From positions 2,108,001 to 2,172,000 of the forward strand of contig NZ_CP062231.1 in assembly GCF_024707525.1 (NCBI RefSeq): DNA of 64,000 nt, given 5' to 3'. How positions within the stretch are numbered: position 1 is the first letter of the stretch; each line of letters opens with the position of its first letter. Origin of the DNA: Rhizobium sp. TH2 (GTDB taxonomy: Bacteria; Pseudomonadota; Alphaproteobacteria; Rhizobiales; Rhizobiaceae). Shown here one piece after another: positions 42,954-50,352 of the stretch. The notes beneath the pieces are model-generated. The model saw only the letters and a program-made list of their open reading frames with translations. It made no database searches and was not told the DNA's origin. The position numbers and the translations under genes were made by a program.

Positions 42954-43812
42954 CGTCGCGGTTCCCACGGTCGCCCGATGCATGCGAGGTGGCGCGCGCC
43001 TGGATCATCAGCAGCACGATCATGACGGCGATCAGCGCCATGCCGAGGGCAGCACCGAACGGCCAGTCATTGGCGGTCAGGAATTGGTCGTAGACGAGAT
43101 TGCCAATCATCTGGAAGCGCCCGCCGCCAAGCAATGCCGGCGTCACGAAATTGCCGATCGACAGCACGAACACGAAGACGCCGCCGGCCGCGACGCCGGG
43201 AAGCGTCAACGGCAGCGTCACCCGGAAGAAGGTGCGCACGGCGCCGGCGCCGAGATCGCGCGAGGCCTCCATCAGTTCAGGATTTAGCCGGCTAAGTGTC
43301 GAGTAGATCGCCAGGATCACGAAGGGCAGGTAATTGTAGACGAGACCGGTGATGACCGCGCCCTCGGTATAGAGCATCGACAGCGGCTCGCCCTCGTAAC
43401 CTAGCGCCCGCAGCAGGTTGTTGAACAGGCCCTCGCGATTGAGCAGCACGATCCAGGCATAGGTGCGGATTAGATAGTTCGACCAGAACGGCAGCACCGC
43501 GAAGAACAGCAGGATCGGCTGCCAGCGCTGCGGCGCCTTGGCGATGGCATAGGCCGCCGGATAGCCGATCATGATGGCGAAGAAGGTCGCGGTCAGCGCG
43601 ATCCGGGCGGAGTTGAGAAAGATCTTCGCGTAGAGCGGATCGACGACGCGTTTGAAATTGTCGAGCGTGAAACTGTACTCGATGCCCCCGAACATGCCCC
43701 GCTCGAAGAAGGCGTAGACGAGGATGAGCACGCATGGCAGCACCATGAACGCGACCAGCCAGATAATGGCCGGGGCGGCAAGCAGGTTCGGCTTTGCGGC
43801 GTTGAAGGACAT
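42946..43812 (-). CDS. ABC transporter permease, PotB type
   Basis: A 288-residue permease with about six helices and an EAA loop (EASRDLGAGAVRTFFRVTLP). The ATG at 43812 gives the natural start MSFNAAKPNLL. A longer frame reaches into the palindromic repeat and its extra N-terminus is repeat-encoded. The ribosome-binding site is weak. The repeat at 43855-43983 separates it from the substrate-binding protein gene. Confidence 0.92.
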   Translation of the reverse strand: MSFNAAKPNLLAAPAIIWLVAFMVLPCVLILVYAFFERGMFGGIEYSFTLDNFKRVVDPLYAKIFLNSARIALTATFFAIMIGYPAAYAIAKAPQRWQPILLFFAVLPFWSNYLIRTYAWIVLLNREGLFNNLLRALGYEGEPLSMLYTEGAVITGLVYNYLPFVILAIYSTLSRLNPELMEASRDLGAGAVRTFFRVTLPLTLPGVAAGGVFVFVLSIGNFVTPALLGGGRFQMIGNLVYDQFLTANDWPFGAALGMALIAVMIVLLMIQARATSHASGDRGNRDDA

Positions 43813-43854
43813 TTGGTTCAGTTCATTTCGGTTGGAAGATTGCTGCTCAAGATC

Positions 43855-43983
43855 GCCCCTCATCTGCCTGCCGGCATCTTCTCCCCGCAAGCGGGGAGAA
43901 GGAGGGCTGGGGGCGCCCACACCACCACGAGTCCCTTCTCCCCGTCAAAACGGGGAGAAGATGCCGGCAGGCAGATGAGGGGC
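43855..43983. repeat. Palindromic repeat within the ABC transporter operon
   Basis: A perfect 33-bp inverted repeat (43855-43887 and 43951-43983) around a 63-bp spacer with further inner complementarity (CTCCCCG/CGGGGAG). It is a different subtype from the elements at 15496 and 39653. It lies 12 bp after the binding-protein stop and 42 bp before the permease start. Confidence 0.9.
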
Positions 43984-43995
43984 ATTCGCGGGCTC

Positions 43996-45057
43996 TTAGT
44001 TCGCCGCCTTGATCTCGCTCACAGCTTTCGAATAGTCCTTCATCGAGGCGCCGAGATCGCGCAGCAGCTCATACTTGACCAAGTCGGCCGCGGGCACGCC
44101 CATGGTCGGATATTGCTTGGCGAGCGCCGGATCGAGGCTCTCCATCGCCGGCTTGTTCGGTACGTTGTAGAGAATGTTACTCGCCGCCCAGGCGTGGTTC
44201 TTGGCGTCGAGGATGAAGTTGATGAACTTCATCGCGGCGTCCTTCTTCTCCGAGCTCTTCATCACAACGATCGTATCGACCCAGAGGTCGGAGCCTTCCT
44301 TCGGCACCACGAACTTGATGTCCTTGTTCTCGGTGATGCCGTAGTTGCACCAGCCATCCCAGGCCTGCACCAGTTGCGCTTCGCCGGACACCAGCTTCGA
44401 ATAGAAGGTCGTGTCGTCATAGGCGAGCAGGGTCTTCTTGGCCTCGATCAGCTTGTTCTTGGCTGCGTCGATCTTGGCCGGGTCTTTCTCGTTGACGGAA
44501 TAGCCGAGCGACAGAAGGCCTGCCGCCATCAGCCAGCGGTCGGTCGCCAGCATGGTGGTTTTGCCCTTGAGCGCGGCGTCCGGCGTCAGCAGCGCGTTCC
44601 AGCTGTCGACCGGGGCCTTCACGAGGTCGGAGCGGTAGCAGAGCCCGGTCGTGCCCCAGGTATAAGGCACCGAATAGGCATTGCCCGGGTCGTAGGCGAG
44701 CGCGGCTGCTTCCGGATAGAGATTGGCGAGATTGGGGATCGCGGCCTTGTCGAGCGGCTCGGCCAGGCCTTGACCATTGAGGATCTCGGCAAACGGTGAG
44801 GAGACGAAGACGACGTCGTAGCCTTTGCCGCCGCTCGCCATCAGCTTGCCCATGATCTCTTCATTGGTGGCATGGTTGACGACCTCGATTTCGAGCCCGG
44901 TCGCCGCCTTGAAGGTCTCGGCAATATCCTTGGCCATGTAGCCATCCCAATTGGAGATGACGAGGTCGGCGGAAAGCGCGGATGACGCGCTGAAGGCGAG
45001 GCCGGCCACTACGGAAATCGCGGCAACACCGGCACGAAGCTTTAATGAAACGGTCAC
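43996..45057 (-). CDS. ABC transporter periplasmic substrate-binding protein, PotD type
   Basis: A 353-residue protein with signal peptide (LRAGVAAISVVAGLAFSASSALS, cut near residue 30) and a type II periplasmic binding fold (LVISNWDGYMAKD, YDVVFVSSPFAEIL, SVPYTWGTTGLCYRSD). These motifs match the spermidine/putrescine-binding class. It is the first gene of the leftward operon and diverges from the GntR gene with 217 bp between. Amine or similar cationic substrates are likely by family. Confidence 0.9.
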   Translation of the reverse strand: MTVSLKLRAGVAAISVVAGLAFSASSALSADLVISNWDGYMAKDIAETFKAATGLEIEVVNHATNEEIMGKLMASGGKGYDVVFVSSPFAEILNGQGLAEPLDKAAIPNLANLYPEAAALAYDPGNAYSVPYTWGTTGLCYRSDLVKAPVDSWNALLTPDAALKGKTTMLATDRWLMAAGLLSLGYSVNEKDPAKIDAAKNKLIEAKKTLLAYDDTTFYSKLVSGEAQLVQAWDGWCNYGITENKDIKFVVPKEGSDLWVDTIVVMKSSEKKDAAMKFINFILDAKNHAWAASNILYNVPNKPAMESLDPALAKQYPTMGVPAADLVKYELLRDLGASMKDYSKAVSEIKAAN

Positions 45058-45143
45058 GGATTTTCTCCCGGTTGTCTGGATCTGTTGGTTCCCGAAACGG
45101 CATGCCGGTATCCCGGTCTCTTGGTCCGCTTTTGAAGTCGGCA

Positions 45144-45165
45144 GTATTATTTATAAAAAAAATAC
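45144..45165. promoter_or_regulatory. Inverted repeat in the divergent promoter region
   Basis: GTATT and AATAC arms flank an AT-rich centre between the transporter operon and the GntR gene. It is a candidate operator for the adjacent GntR protein. The arms are short, so the call is tentative. Confidence 0.35.
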
Positions 45166-45274
45166 GTCAACCATGAATCGGCATTGGCTTGAATATTTCT
45201 GTTAACCTCTTGCGTGAAGCGGTGCAAAGAGGCAGCATGCGGGCACTCTTCAGGAGCTGGAAGCAACCGCTGAT

Positions 45275-46204
45275 ATGGAAGAATCCACCGGCAAGGTCCG
45301 CCACCGCCATGTCGAATTGGCGCAGAAAATACTCGATTTCGCGATCGAGCGCGGCCTGCCGCGCGGCGGCAGACTGACCGAACAGGTTCTCGCATCGCAT
45401 TGTAATGTCTCGCGAACGCCGATCCGAAAGGCACTCCAGCTGCTCGCCGAGAAGAACATCGTCAGCCCGGAGCCGGAAGGCGGCTATCAGCTCGCGATCG
45501 ACCCGGCATCCTTTCCGGGGTTGGGGGACGAAGCGCTTCCGGCCGAGGAAACCGAACTCTACAACGCCATCCTGCGCGACATCTCGGCCGGCCGCATCGG
45601 CGATTCCCAAACGGTCGCCGGCCTGCAGCGCCGCTATGGATTCTCCCGCAGCGCGGTACAAAACGCGCTGATCAAACTGTCCGAGGAAAATCTCGCCGAG
45701 CGCGCACCCGGCCAGCAATGGCTGATCAAGCAGTTTGCCATATCAGGTGACGCGGTGGCGAAATCCTATGAATTCCGACTCGCCTGCGAGCCTTTGGCGT
45801 TGACCATGCCGGGGTTCCGGCGCGACGGCTCCGCGCTCACCTCGCTCCGGCAATCCATGGAAATCCTGCGCGGCATGGGCGAGGGCGCTTTCGACCAGAA
45901 GCTCTTCGAGCGCACCGACCATGATTTCCATATGCTGATCGCGCGCTCATGCGGCAATCCCTTCATGTCGGAGACGCTTGCGACCCACCATCGCCGCCGC
46001 AAGACCTCGCAGCCGCCGATGCATGTCAACGCTTTCCGGCTGATCCAGTCGAACATGGAGCACCTTCAGATATTGGAACAGATCGAGCGCGGCCAGTTCG
46101 ATCTCGCCGCCGATCTCTTGCGCGTCCATATCCAGCTCAGCCATGTCGAGCGGCCGCGTCTGGCCGGTCGCGGCGTGCCGATCGCCTTCCGGATCGCGGG
46201 ATAG
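45275..46204 (+). CDS. GntR-family regulator with two winged-helix domains
   Basis: A 309-residue protein with two successive winged-helix segments: residues about 10-70 (CNVSRTPIRKALQLLAEKN) and about 90-150 (GFSRSAVQNALIKLSEENL), then an FCD-like helical C-domain. Most GntR proteins have one. It is divergent from the amine-type transporter operon and followed 9 bp later by the second glycosyltransferase gene, so it probably controls both in response to the transported compound. Confidence 0.85.
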   Translation: MEESTGKVRHRHVELAQKILDFAIERGLPRGGRLTEQVLASHCNVSRTPIRKALQLLAEKNIVSPEPEGGYQLAIDPASFPGLGDEALPAEETELYNAILRDISAGRIGDSQTVAGLQRRYGFSRSAVQNALIKLSEENLAERAPGQQWLIKQFAISGDAVAKSYEFRLACEPLALTMPGFRRDGSALTSLRQSMEILRGMGEGAFDQKLFERTDHDFHMLIARSCGNPFMSETLATHHRRRKTSQPPMHVNAFRLIQSNMEHLQILEQIERGQFDLAADLLRVHIQLSHVERPRLAGRGVPIAFRIAG

Positions 46205-46213
46205 CGTGAAGGC

Positions 46214-47485
46214 ATGAGCGAGCAGAAAGTCATCGCCCTGTTTCCTGAAGCGAGTTTCGGCGCCGCACTCAATTGCGTCGGCATCGCCCAGGAGCTTCGT
46301 CGGCTTGGCGCCCGCCCGGTCTTCGTCTGCCAGGAGAATTTTCGCGGCGTCTTCGCCGAATATGGGTTCGCCGAATACAGCCTCGTATCAGATACCAATG
46401 GCGGCGAGGCCAACTGGACGGATTTCATAAACCGCCACAAGGATGCGTTCCGCCAGTCGCCGCTCGAACAGATCACCAGCTATGTCGTGCCGACCTGGGA
46501 TGCGATCGTCGATACGGCCATCAAGGCCGAGGAGCCGCTCAAACGCCTCATAGCCCGGATCAAGCCAGATGCGATCGTCCTCGACAACGTCGTGATGTTT
46601 CCGGCCATCGCCAATGCCGGCGTGCCATGGGTGAGGGTGGTCTCCTGCGCCGAAACCGAGATCCCCGACCCGGCAGTCCCTCCCTACCTTTCGGGCTACG
46701 GCGCCCAACCGGGCAAGGATTGGACGGCCTTTTCATCCCGCTTTGCGCGAGAGGTTCAGCCCATCCACAAGCGCATGAATGCCTTCCTTGCGGAGTGTGG
46801 CCTCAAGCCTTATCCGCTCGACGAATTCCTCGAGGCGTCGCCGCATCTCAATCTGCTGCTCTCGCCGGAGATCGTCCGTTTCGATCGCCAGGAAAAACTC
46901 GATCCGGCAAAGTTCATTTATCTCGATGGCTGTGTAAGGCAGGAAGCACCATACGCACTGCCCACTTTCGCCGCACAAAATGACAAACCGCTGGTGCTCA
47001 CATCCTTCGGCAGCCTCGGCGCCATGGATGTGGCGATGATCCAGCGGATGATTTCGGTGTTTGCGACGCTGCCCTATCGCTTCGTCGTCAATGCCGGCCC
47101 GTGGCGCGACGATTACGGCAACGTGCCCGACAATGTGGTGATCGAGAGCTGGTTCCCGCAGCCGTCGCTGGTGGAAAAATCCTCGGTCTTCATCCATCAC
47201 GGCGGCAACAATTCCTTCTGCGAGGCGCTCTATCACGGCGTGCCGTCGCTGGTCATGCCCTATTGCTGGGACGGCCACGACAATGCCACGCGCGCGGCGG
47301 AAACGGACGTCGGCGTGAAGCTGCCGCGCTACGATTGGCGTGACGAAGAGCTTGCCACGGCCATCAATCGCCTTGCCACCGATACGGCCATGCGCACAAA
47401 ACTCGGAGAGAACGCAAAGTCGATGCGGAAGGCCGCCGGCGTCACGCTGGCCGCGAAGTCGATCCTCGACCTCGTAAAGACATAA
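46214..47485 (+). CDS. UGT-like glycosyltransferase, paralogue 2
   Basis: A 423-residue GT-B protein clearly homologous to the one at 39824-41113: same MSEQKVIALFPEASFG-type start, SWFPQPSLVEK, HHGGNNSFCEALYHGVP and WDGHDNATR. The two share most C-terminal motifs but differ in the acceptor half, so they may use one sugar donor on different acceptors. It is the second gene of the GntR transcript. Confidence 0.87.
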   Translation: MSEQKVIALFPEASFGAALNCVGIAQELRRLGARPVFVCQENFRGVFAEYGFAEYSLVSDTNGGEANWTDFINRHKDAFRQSPLEQITSYVVPTWDAIVDTAIKAEEPLKRLIARIKPDAIVLDNVVMFPAIANAGVPWVRVVSCAETEIPDPAVPPYLSGYGAQPGKDWTAFSSRFAREVQPIHKRMNAFLAECGLKPYPLDEFLEASPHLNLLLSPEIVRFDRQEKLDPAKFIYLDGCVRQEAPYALPTFAAQNDKPLVLTSFGSLGAMDVAMIQRMISVFATLPYRFVVNAGPWRDDYGNVPDNVVIESWFPQPSLVEKSSVFIHHGGNNSFCEALYHGVPSLVMPYCWDGHDNATRAAETDVGVKLPRYDWRDEELATAINRLATDTAMRTKLGENAKSMRKAAGVTLAAKSILDLVKT

Positions 47486-47507
47486 TCGTGAAGTGCCTTG
47501 GCGGCGT

Positions 47508-47921
47508 TTACGCCGCCATTTCACCATCGAATTCCACGCGCGCCCGTTTGATCGTGTCGTGGTTCTGCGCTGCCCAATTCACCAGCGCCACCAAGGGCTT
47601 CGAGAAACTTTCGCCCAGTTCGGTCAGCTTGTACTCCACGCTGGGCGGCTGGGTCGGATAGACCGTCCGGCTGACATAGCCGTCCCGCTGAAGGTCGCGC
47701 AGCGTCTGGGTCAGCATGCGCTGCGAGATATCCGGCACACGCCTGCGGATCGCGCCGAAGCGTAGCGGGCCGTCGATCAGTTCCAGCATCATCAGGATCG
47801 ACCACTTGCCGCTGATATGGTCCATCACGTCGCGCACCGGGCAGTTCGCCGGCGTGAAGCCGTATTTCTCGAACGCCTCGCGCCGCGAAATCGGCAATCC
47901 GTGTTCGTCCAGAACGGTCAT
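47508..47921 (-). CDS. HxlR-family transcriptional regulator
   Basis: A 137-residue winged-helix protein with the family Cys and motif NCPVRDVMDHISGKWSI and DGPLRFGAIRRRVPDISQRML. Such regulators sense aldehydes, quinones or oxidants, often through the N-terminal Cys. It is divergent from the quinone-reductase-like gene, the usual YtfH/YtfG-type pair, which it probably represses. Confidence 0.92.
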   Translation of the reverse strand: MTVLDEHGLPISRREAFEKYGFTPANCPVRDVMDHISGKWSILMMLELIDGPLRFGAIRRRVPDISQRMLTQTLRDLQRDGYVSRTVYPTQPPSVEYKLTELGESFSKPLVALVNWAAQNHDTIKRARVEFDGEMAA

Positions 47922-48013
47922 CGGGTGGTTCCTTCCAGGTAACCAGGCTACGAAAAACTGCCGTCTTTACAGCGATTTTTAAATCTCTAGATAAGAGCAG
48001 GTCTCGAAAAGAG

Positions 48014-48023
48014 ACTATATAGT
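48014..48023. promoter_or_regulatory. Palindromic site for the HxlR regulator
   Basis: ACTATATAGT is a perfect palindrome in the 157-bp divergent gap. A GTCTC-GAAAA-GAGAC hairpin overlaps it at 48001-48015. It lies 56 bp before the quinone reductase start and fits an HxlR operator. Confidence 0.5.
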
Positions 48024-48078
48024 TTCACAAGAGAAACCGCAAGGCATTTGGGCCTGGCGGCATACAAGGATCGTCATC

Positions 48079-48963
48079 ATGGCACAGAAACTTCTCGTCA
48101 CCGGCGCCTCCGGCAAGCTCGGCAAACTCGTTCTCGACGCATTGCTCAAGCGCGGCGTGGCGGCATCCGACATCATCGCCACCAGCCGGGACACGGCGAA
48201 GCTCGCAGATTACGCGGCCAAGGGAATCGAGATCCGCAAGGCCGATTTCAACGATCCGGATTCGGTCAAGGCGGCCTTCGCCGGTGCCGACCGCGTCGCC
48301 ATCATCTCGACGGACGCGCTGGATGGCGCAGGCACCCGTATCAAGCAGCACACGAGCGCGGTGGCCGCGGCCAAAGCCGCCGGCGTCAAGCACATCGTCT
48401 ACACGTCAATGCCGCAGCCGGACAACACCAAGGTCATCTTCTCGCCCGATCACCTGAAGACCGAAGAAGCCGTCAAGGCCTCCGGCCTTGGCTACACCAT
48501 CCTGCGCAACACCTGGTATCAGGAAAACATGTTCATGAGCCTGCCGCAGGTGCTGGCATCGGGCCATTGGTACACATCGACGGGCGAGGGCAGGATCGCC
48601 CATGTCGCCCGCGCAGACTGCGCCGAGGCGATTGCCGCTGCACTCGCTTCCGGTTCCGAGGAAAAGGCGACCTATACCCTGACCGGTTCGGAAGCCCGCA
48701 CGACCGCCGAAATCGCCGTTCTGGCCAGCGAAATCACCGGCAAGCCGATCGAGGTCATCCAACTGAACGACGAACAACTCGCCGGCGGCATGAAGGCGGC
48801 CGGCGTGCCGGATTTCCTGATCCCGACGCTTATCAGCTTCGAGGCCGCCACGCGTGAAGGCGATCTCGCCGCACTCACCGGCGATGTCGAGACGCTGACC
48901 GGAAGGAAGCCGAAACCGTTCCGCGCGTTCTTCGAAGAGAACAAGGCGGCTCTCGCAGGCTGA
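48079..48963 (+). CDS. NmrA-like NAD(P)H:quinone oxidoreductase
   Basis: A 294-residue atypical short-chain dehydrogenase with KLLVTGASGKLGKLVLDALL at the start and the ASDII/VYTSMPQ segments of the QorB/YtfG type. It likely reduces quinones or related electrophiles with NADPH. It is divergent from the HxlR gene, implying induction by reactive compounds. Confidence 0.88.
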   Translation: MAQKLLVTGASGKLGKLVLDALLKRGVAASDIIATSRDTAKLADYAAKGIEIRKADFNDPDSVKAAFAGADRVAIISTDALDGAGTRIKQHTSAVAAAKAAGVKHIVYTSMPQPDNTKVIFSPDHLKTEEAVKASGLGYTILRNTWYQENMFMSLPQVLASGHWYTSTGEGRIAHVARADCAEAIAAALASGSEEKATYTLTGSEARTTAEIAVLASEITGKPIEVIQLNDEQLAGGMKAAGVPDFLIPTLISFEAATREGDLAALTGDVETLTGRKPKPFRAFFEENKAALAG

Positions 48964-48991
48964 GCGGCAGCCGTTCATATATCGTCGGCTG

Positions 48992-49222
48992 TCAGCCGTT
49001 GCGCTGGCAGTCGGCGATGTAGCATTGATAGTTGGTGTTCACGTTGCATTCGGCCAGCGCCCGCTGGCGCGCCGAACGACGGTTCGGATAGTTATAGCTA
49101 TAGCCAGAGGCGCCATCGTTGGCCTGTGCCTGGCACGCCCAGGCAAAGGCCTGCGGTGCGGCGCCGAATACCATACCCAGCATGAGGCCCGCGGCAGCAA
49201 TCCTCGTCATCTTCCGTATCAT
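48992..49222 (-). CDS. Small secreted protein, DUF4189-like
   Basis: A 76-residue protein starts at ATG 49222 with AGGGGGAAG upstream. It has a signal peptide (ending AAPQAFA) and a short mature part with SARQRALAEC and CYIADCQRNG, resembling the DUF4189 pattern of Ala-rich helix and paired cysteines. It is periplasmic. The function is unknown. Confidence 0.7.
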   Translation of the reverse strand: MIRKMTRIAAAGLMLGMVFGAAPQAFAWACQAQANDGASGYSYNYPNRRSARQRALAECNVNTNYQCYIADCQRNG

Positions 49223-49332
49223 TATTCTTCCCCCTGAAATTGCGTGCGTCAATGTGCATTGTTCGCACGGTACCGGCTTTCGCCAGGCCGTGCTGGACCA
49301 TTTCTGGGGTGAATATTGAAGAGCCCGGGAGC

Positions 49333-49476
49333 CTACGGCGCGACGAAGCCGACGGTTTTGTGCGATCCGTCGCAATAGGGCTTGTTGGCCGAATGGCCGC
49401 AGCGACAGAGCCATGTCTTCTCGACGCGGTTCACATTGCGACCCGTGCCGGATTCGACCTCCAGCTTGCCTGTCAC
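49333..49476 (-). pseudogene. Detached second CDGSH domain (frameshifted 3' part of the CDGSH gene)
   Basis: In a different frame from the preceding gene, the minus strand encodes TGKLEVESGTGRNVNRVEKT, then CRCGHSANKPYCDGSH and a stop. This is a complete CDGSH [2Fe-2S] motif. In relatives it is the third domain of one protein. Here the upstream frame stops at a TGA sharing bases with a GTG that could start this part (GTGA). It is either a frameshift remnant or a coupled separate cistron of 47 codons. Confidence 0.65.
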
Positions 49477-49961
49477 CCGTTCGGCTGCGGTGCGATCGTC
49501 ACCGGACCGACAAGCTCCGATATCGCGAGCTTCGAGTCCTTCGATGCCGGCTCGCCGGTCGCCGTGAAGCCGCCCTTGATATGGGAATTGTCACAGAACG
49601 GCTTGTTCTGCGACAGCCCGCAGCGACAAAGCGTGGCGCGCAGCATTTCGCCGTGGCCATCAATGATGACTTCCGCATTGACCGCCAGCGGTCCGTTCTC
49701 CCGGACGAGAATCTTATTGGTCTTCGGCGCATGCTCCTCGTTTCCACCGTCCTTGCGGCGGACGGTGATCGCACCGGATGGACAGTTCAGCGCGACCGTG
49801 AGGATCTCGTCGGCCGTTGCTCCATCGGCATCGATCCACGGACCCTCGACATTGGCGCGGAACACCGATGGCTCACCCGTCACGCATCGCCGCGCGTGGA
49901 TGCAGCGCTGGCCGTCGAAGCCGATTGAAATCTTGGCGCCTTCGGTAATTTCCACGGTCAT
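49473..49961 (-). CDS. CDGSH iron-sulfur protein, truncated by frameshift
   Basis: A 162-residue protein: N-terminal mono-cluster ferredoxin-like domain (CIHARRCVTG, NCPSGAITV), then one CDGSH motif (CRCGLSQNKPFCDNSH) and the stop after QPNG. A second CDGSH motif follows in another frame. A deletion of 3n+1 bases or insertion of 3n+2 near 49475 would explain the break. CDGSH proteins hold redox-active [2Fe-2S] clusters; the function in bacteria is poorly known. Confidence 0.8.
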   Translation of the reverse strand: MTVEITEGAKISIGFDGQRCIHARRCVTGEPSVFRANVEGPWIDADGATADEILTVALNCPSGAITVRRKDGGNEEHAPKTNKILVRENGPLAVNAEVIIDGHGEMLRATLCRCGLSQNKPFCDNSHIKGGFTATGEPASKDSKLAISELVGPVTIAPQPNG

Positions 49962-50018
49962 TGCCTAATCCTCGTTCGGTAGCCGTTGAGGCGATAAGAT
50001 CACGAGGCGCCGGGGCAA

Positions 50019-50273
50019 TCAACGGTTTTTGAGGCAAACGCCGGGACCGACATCGTCGATCGTCACGAACACCACGGCATTCTCTTCGAACGCCCGGCGC
50101 AGTTGCGCGCTGGTCGCGCGATGGATGTCATGGCGACGGCCCTCAAAATCGCGGATCGTGCTGCGTGAAACTTCGGCGGCTTCCGCAAGCTCGCTCTGGG
50201 TCCAGTCAAGCAGCCCGCGCGCCGCCCGGCATAGTTCCGGCGAAAGAATTGGCGTATTCTGGCCTTGACCCAT
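50019..50273 (-). CDS. XRE-family transcriptional regulator
   Basis: An 84-residue protein with one helix-turn-helix (TQSELAEAAEVSRSTIRDFEGRRH). It lies divergent to the CPA2 antiporter gene, with two adjacent palindromes between. Such small regulators usually repress themselves and the divergent gene. The ligand is unknown. Confidence 0.85.
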   Translation of the reverse strand: MGQGQNTPILSPELCRAARGLLDWTQSELAEAAEVSRSTIRDFEGRRHDIHRATSAQLRRAFEENAVVFVTIDDVGPGVCLKNR

Positions 50274-50288
50274 CGTCCAATGTTACCC

Positions 50289-50316
50289 ATATTGGTCAAT
50301 ATAAGCCATTTATGGC
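50289..50316. promoter_or_regulatory. Two adjacent palindromes between XRE regulator and antiporter
   Basis: ATATTG-GT-CAATAT (50289-50302) and GCCAT-TT-ATGGC (50305-50316) are perfect inverted repeats two bases apart, 16 and 37 bp from the two start codons. They are likely operators, at least one of them for the XRE protein. Confidence 0.5.
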
Positions 50317-50352
50317 ATATATTTTTGAGGATTTCCAGCGCCGGAGTTGCCA

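Noticed and set aside
43813..43920. N-terminal extension of the PotB-type permease into the repeat
   Set aside because: The extra 36 residues are encoded by the palindrome and a leader; the ATG at 43812 gives the natural permease start.
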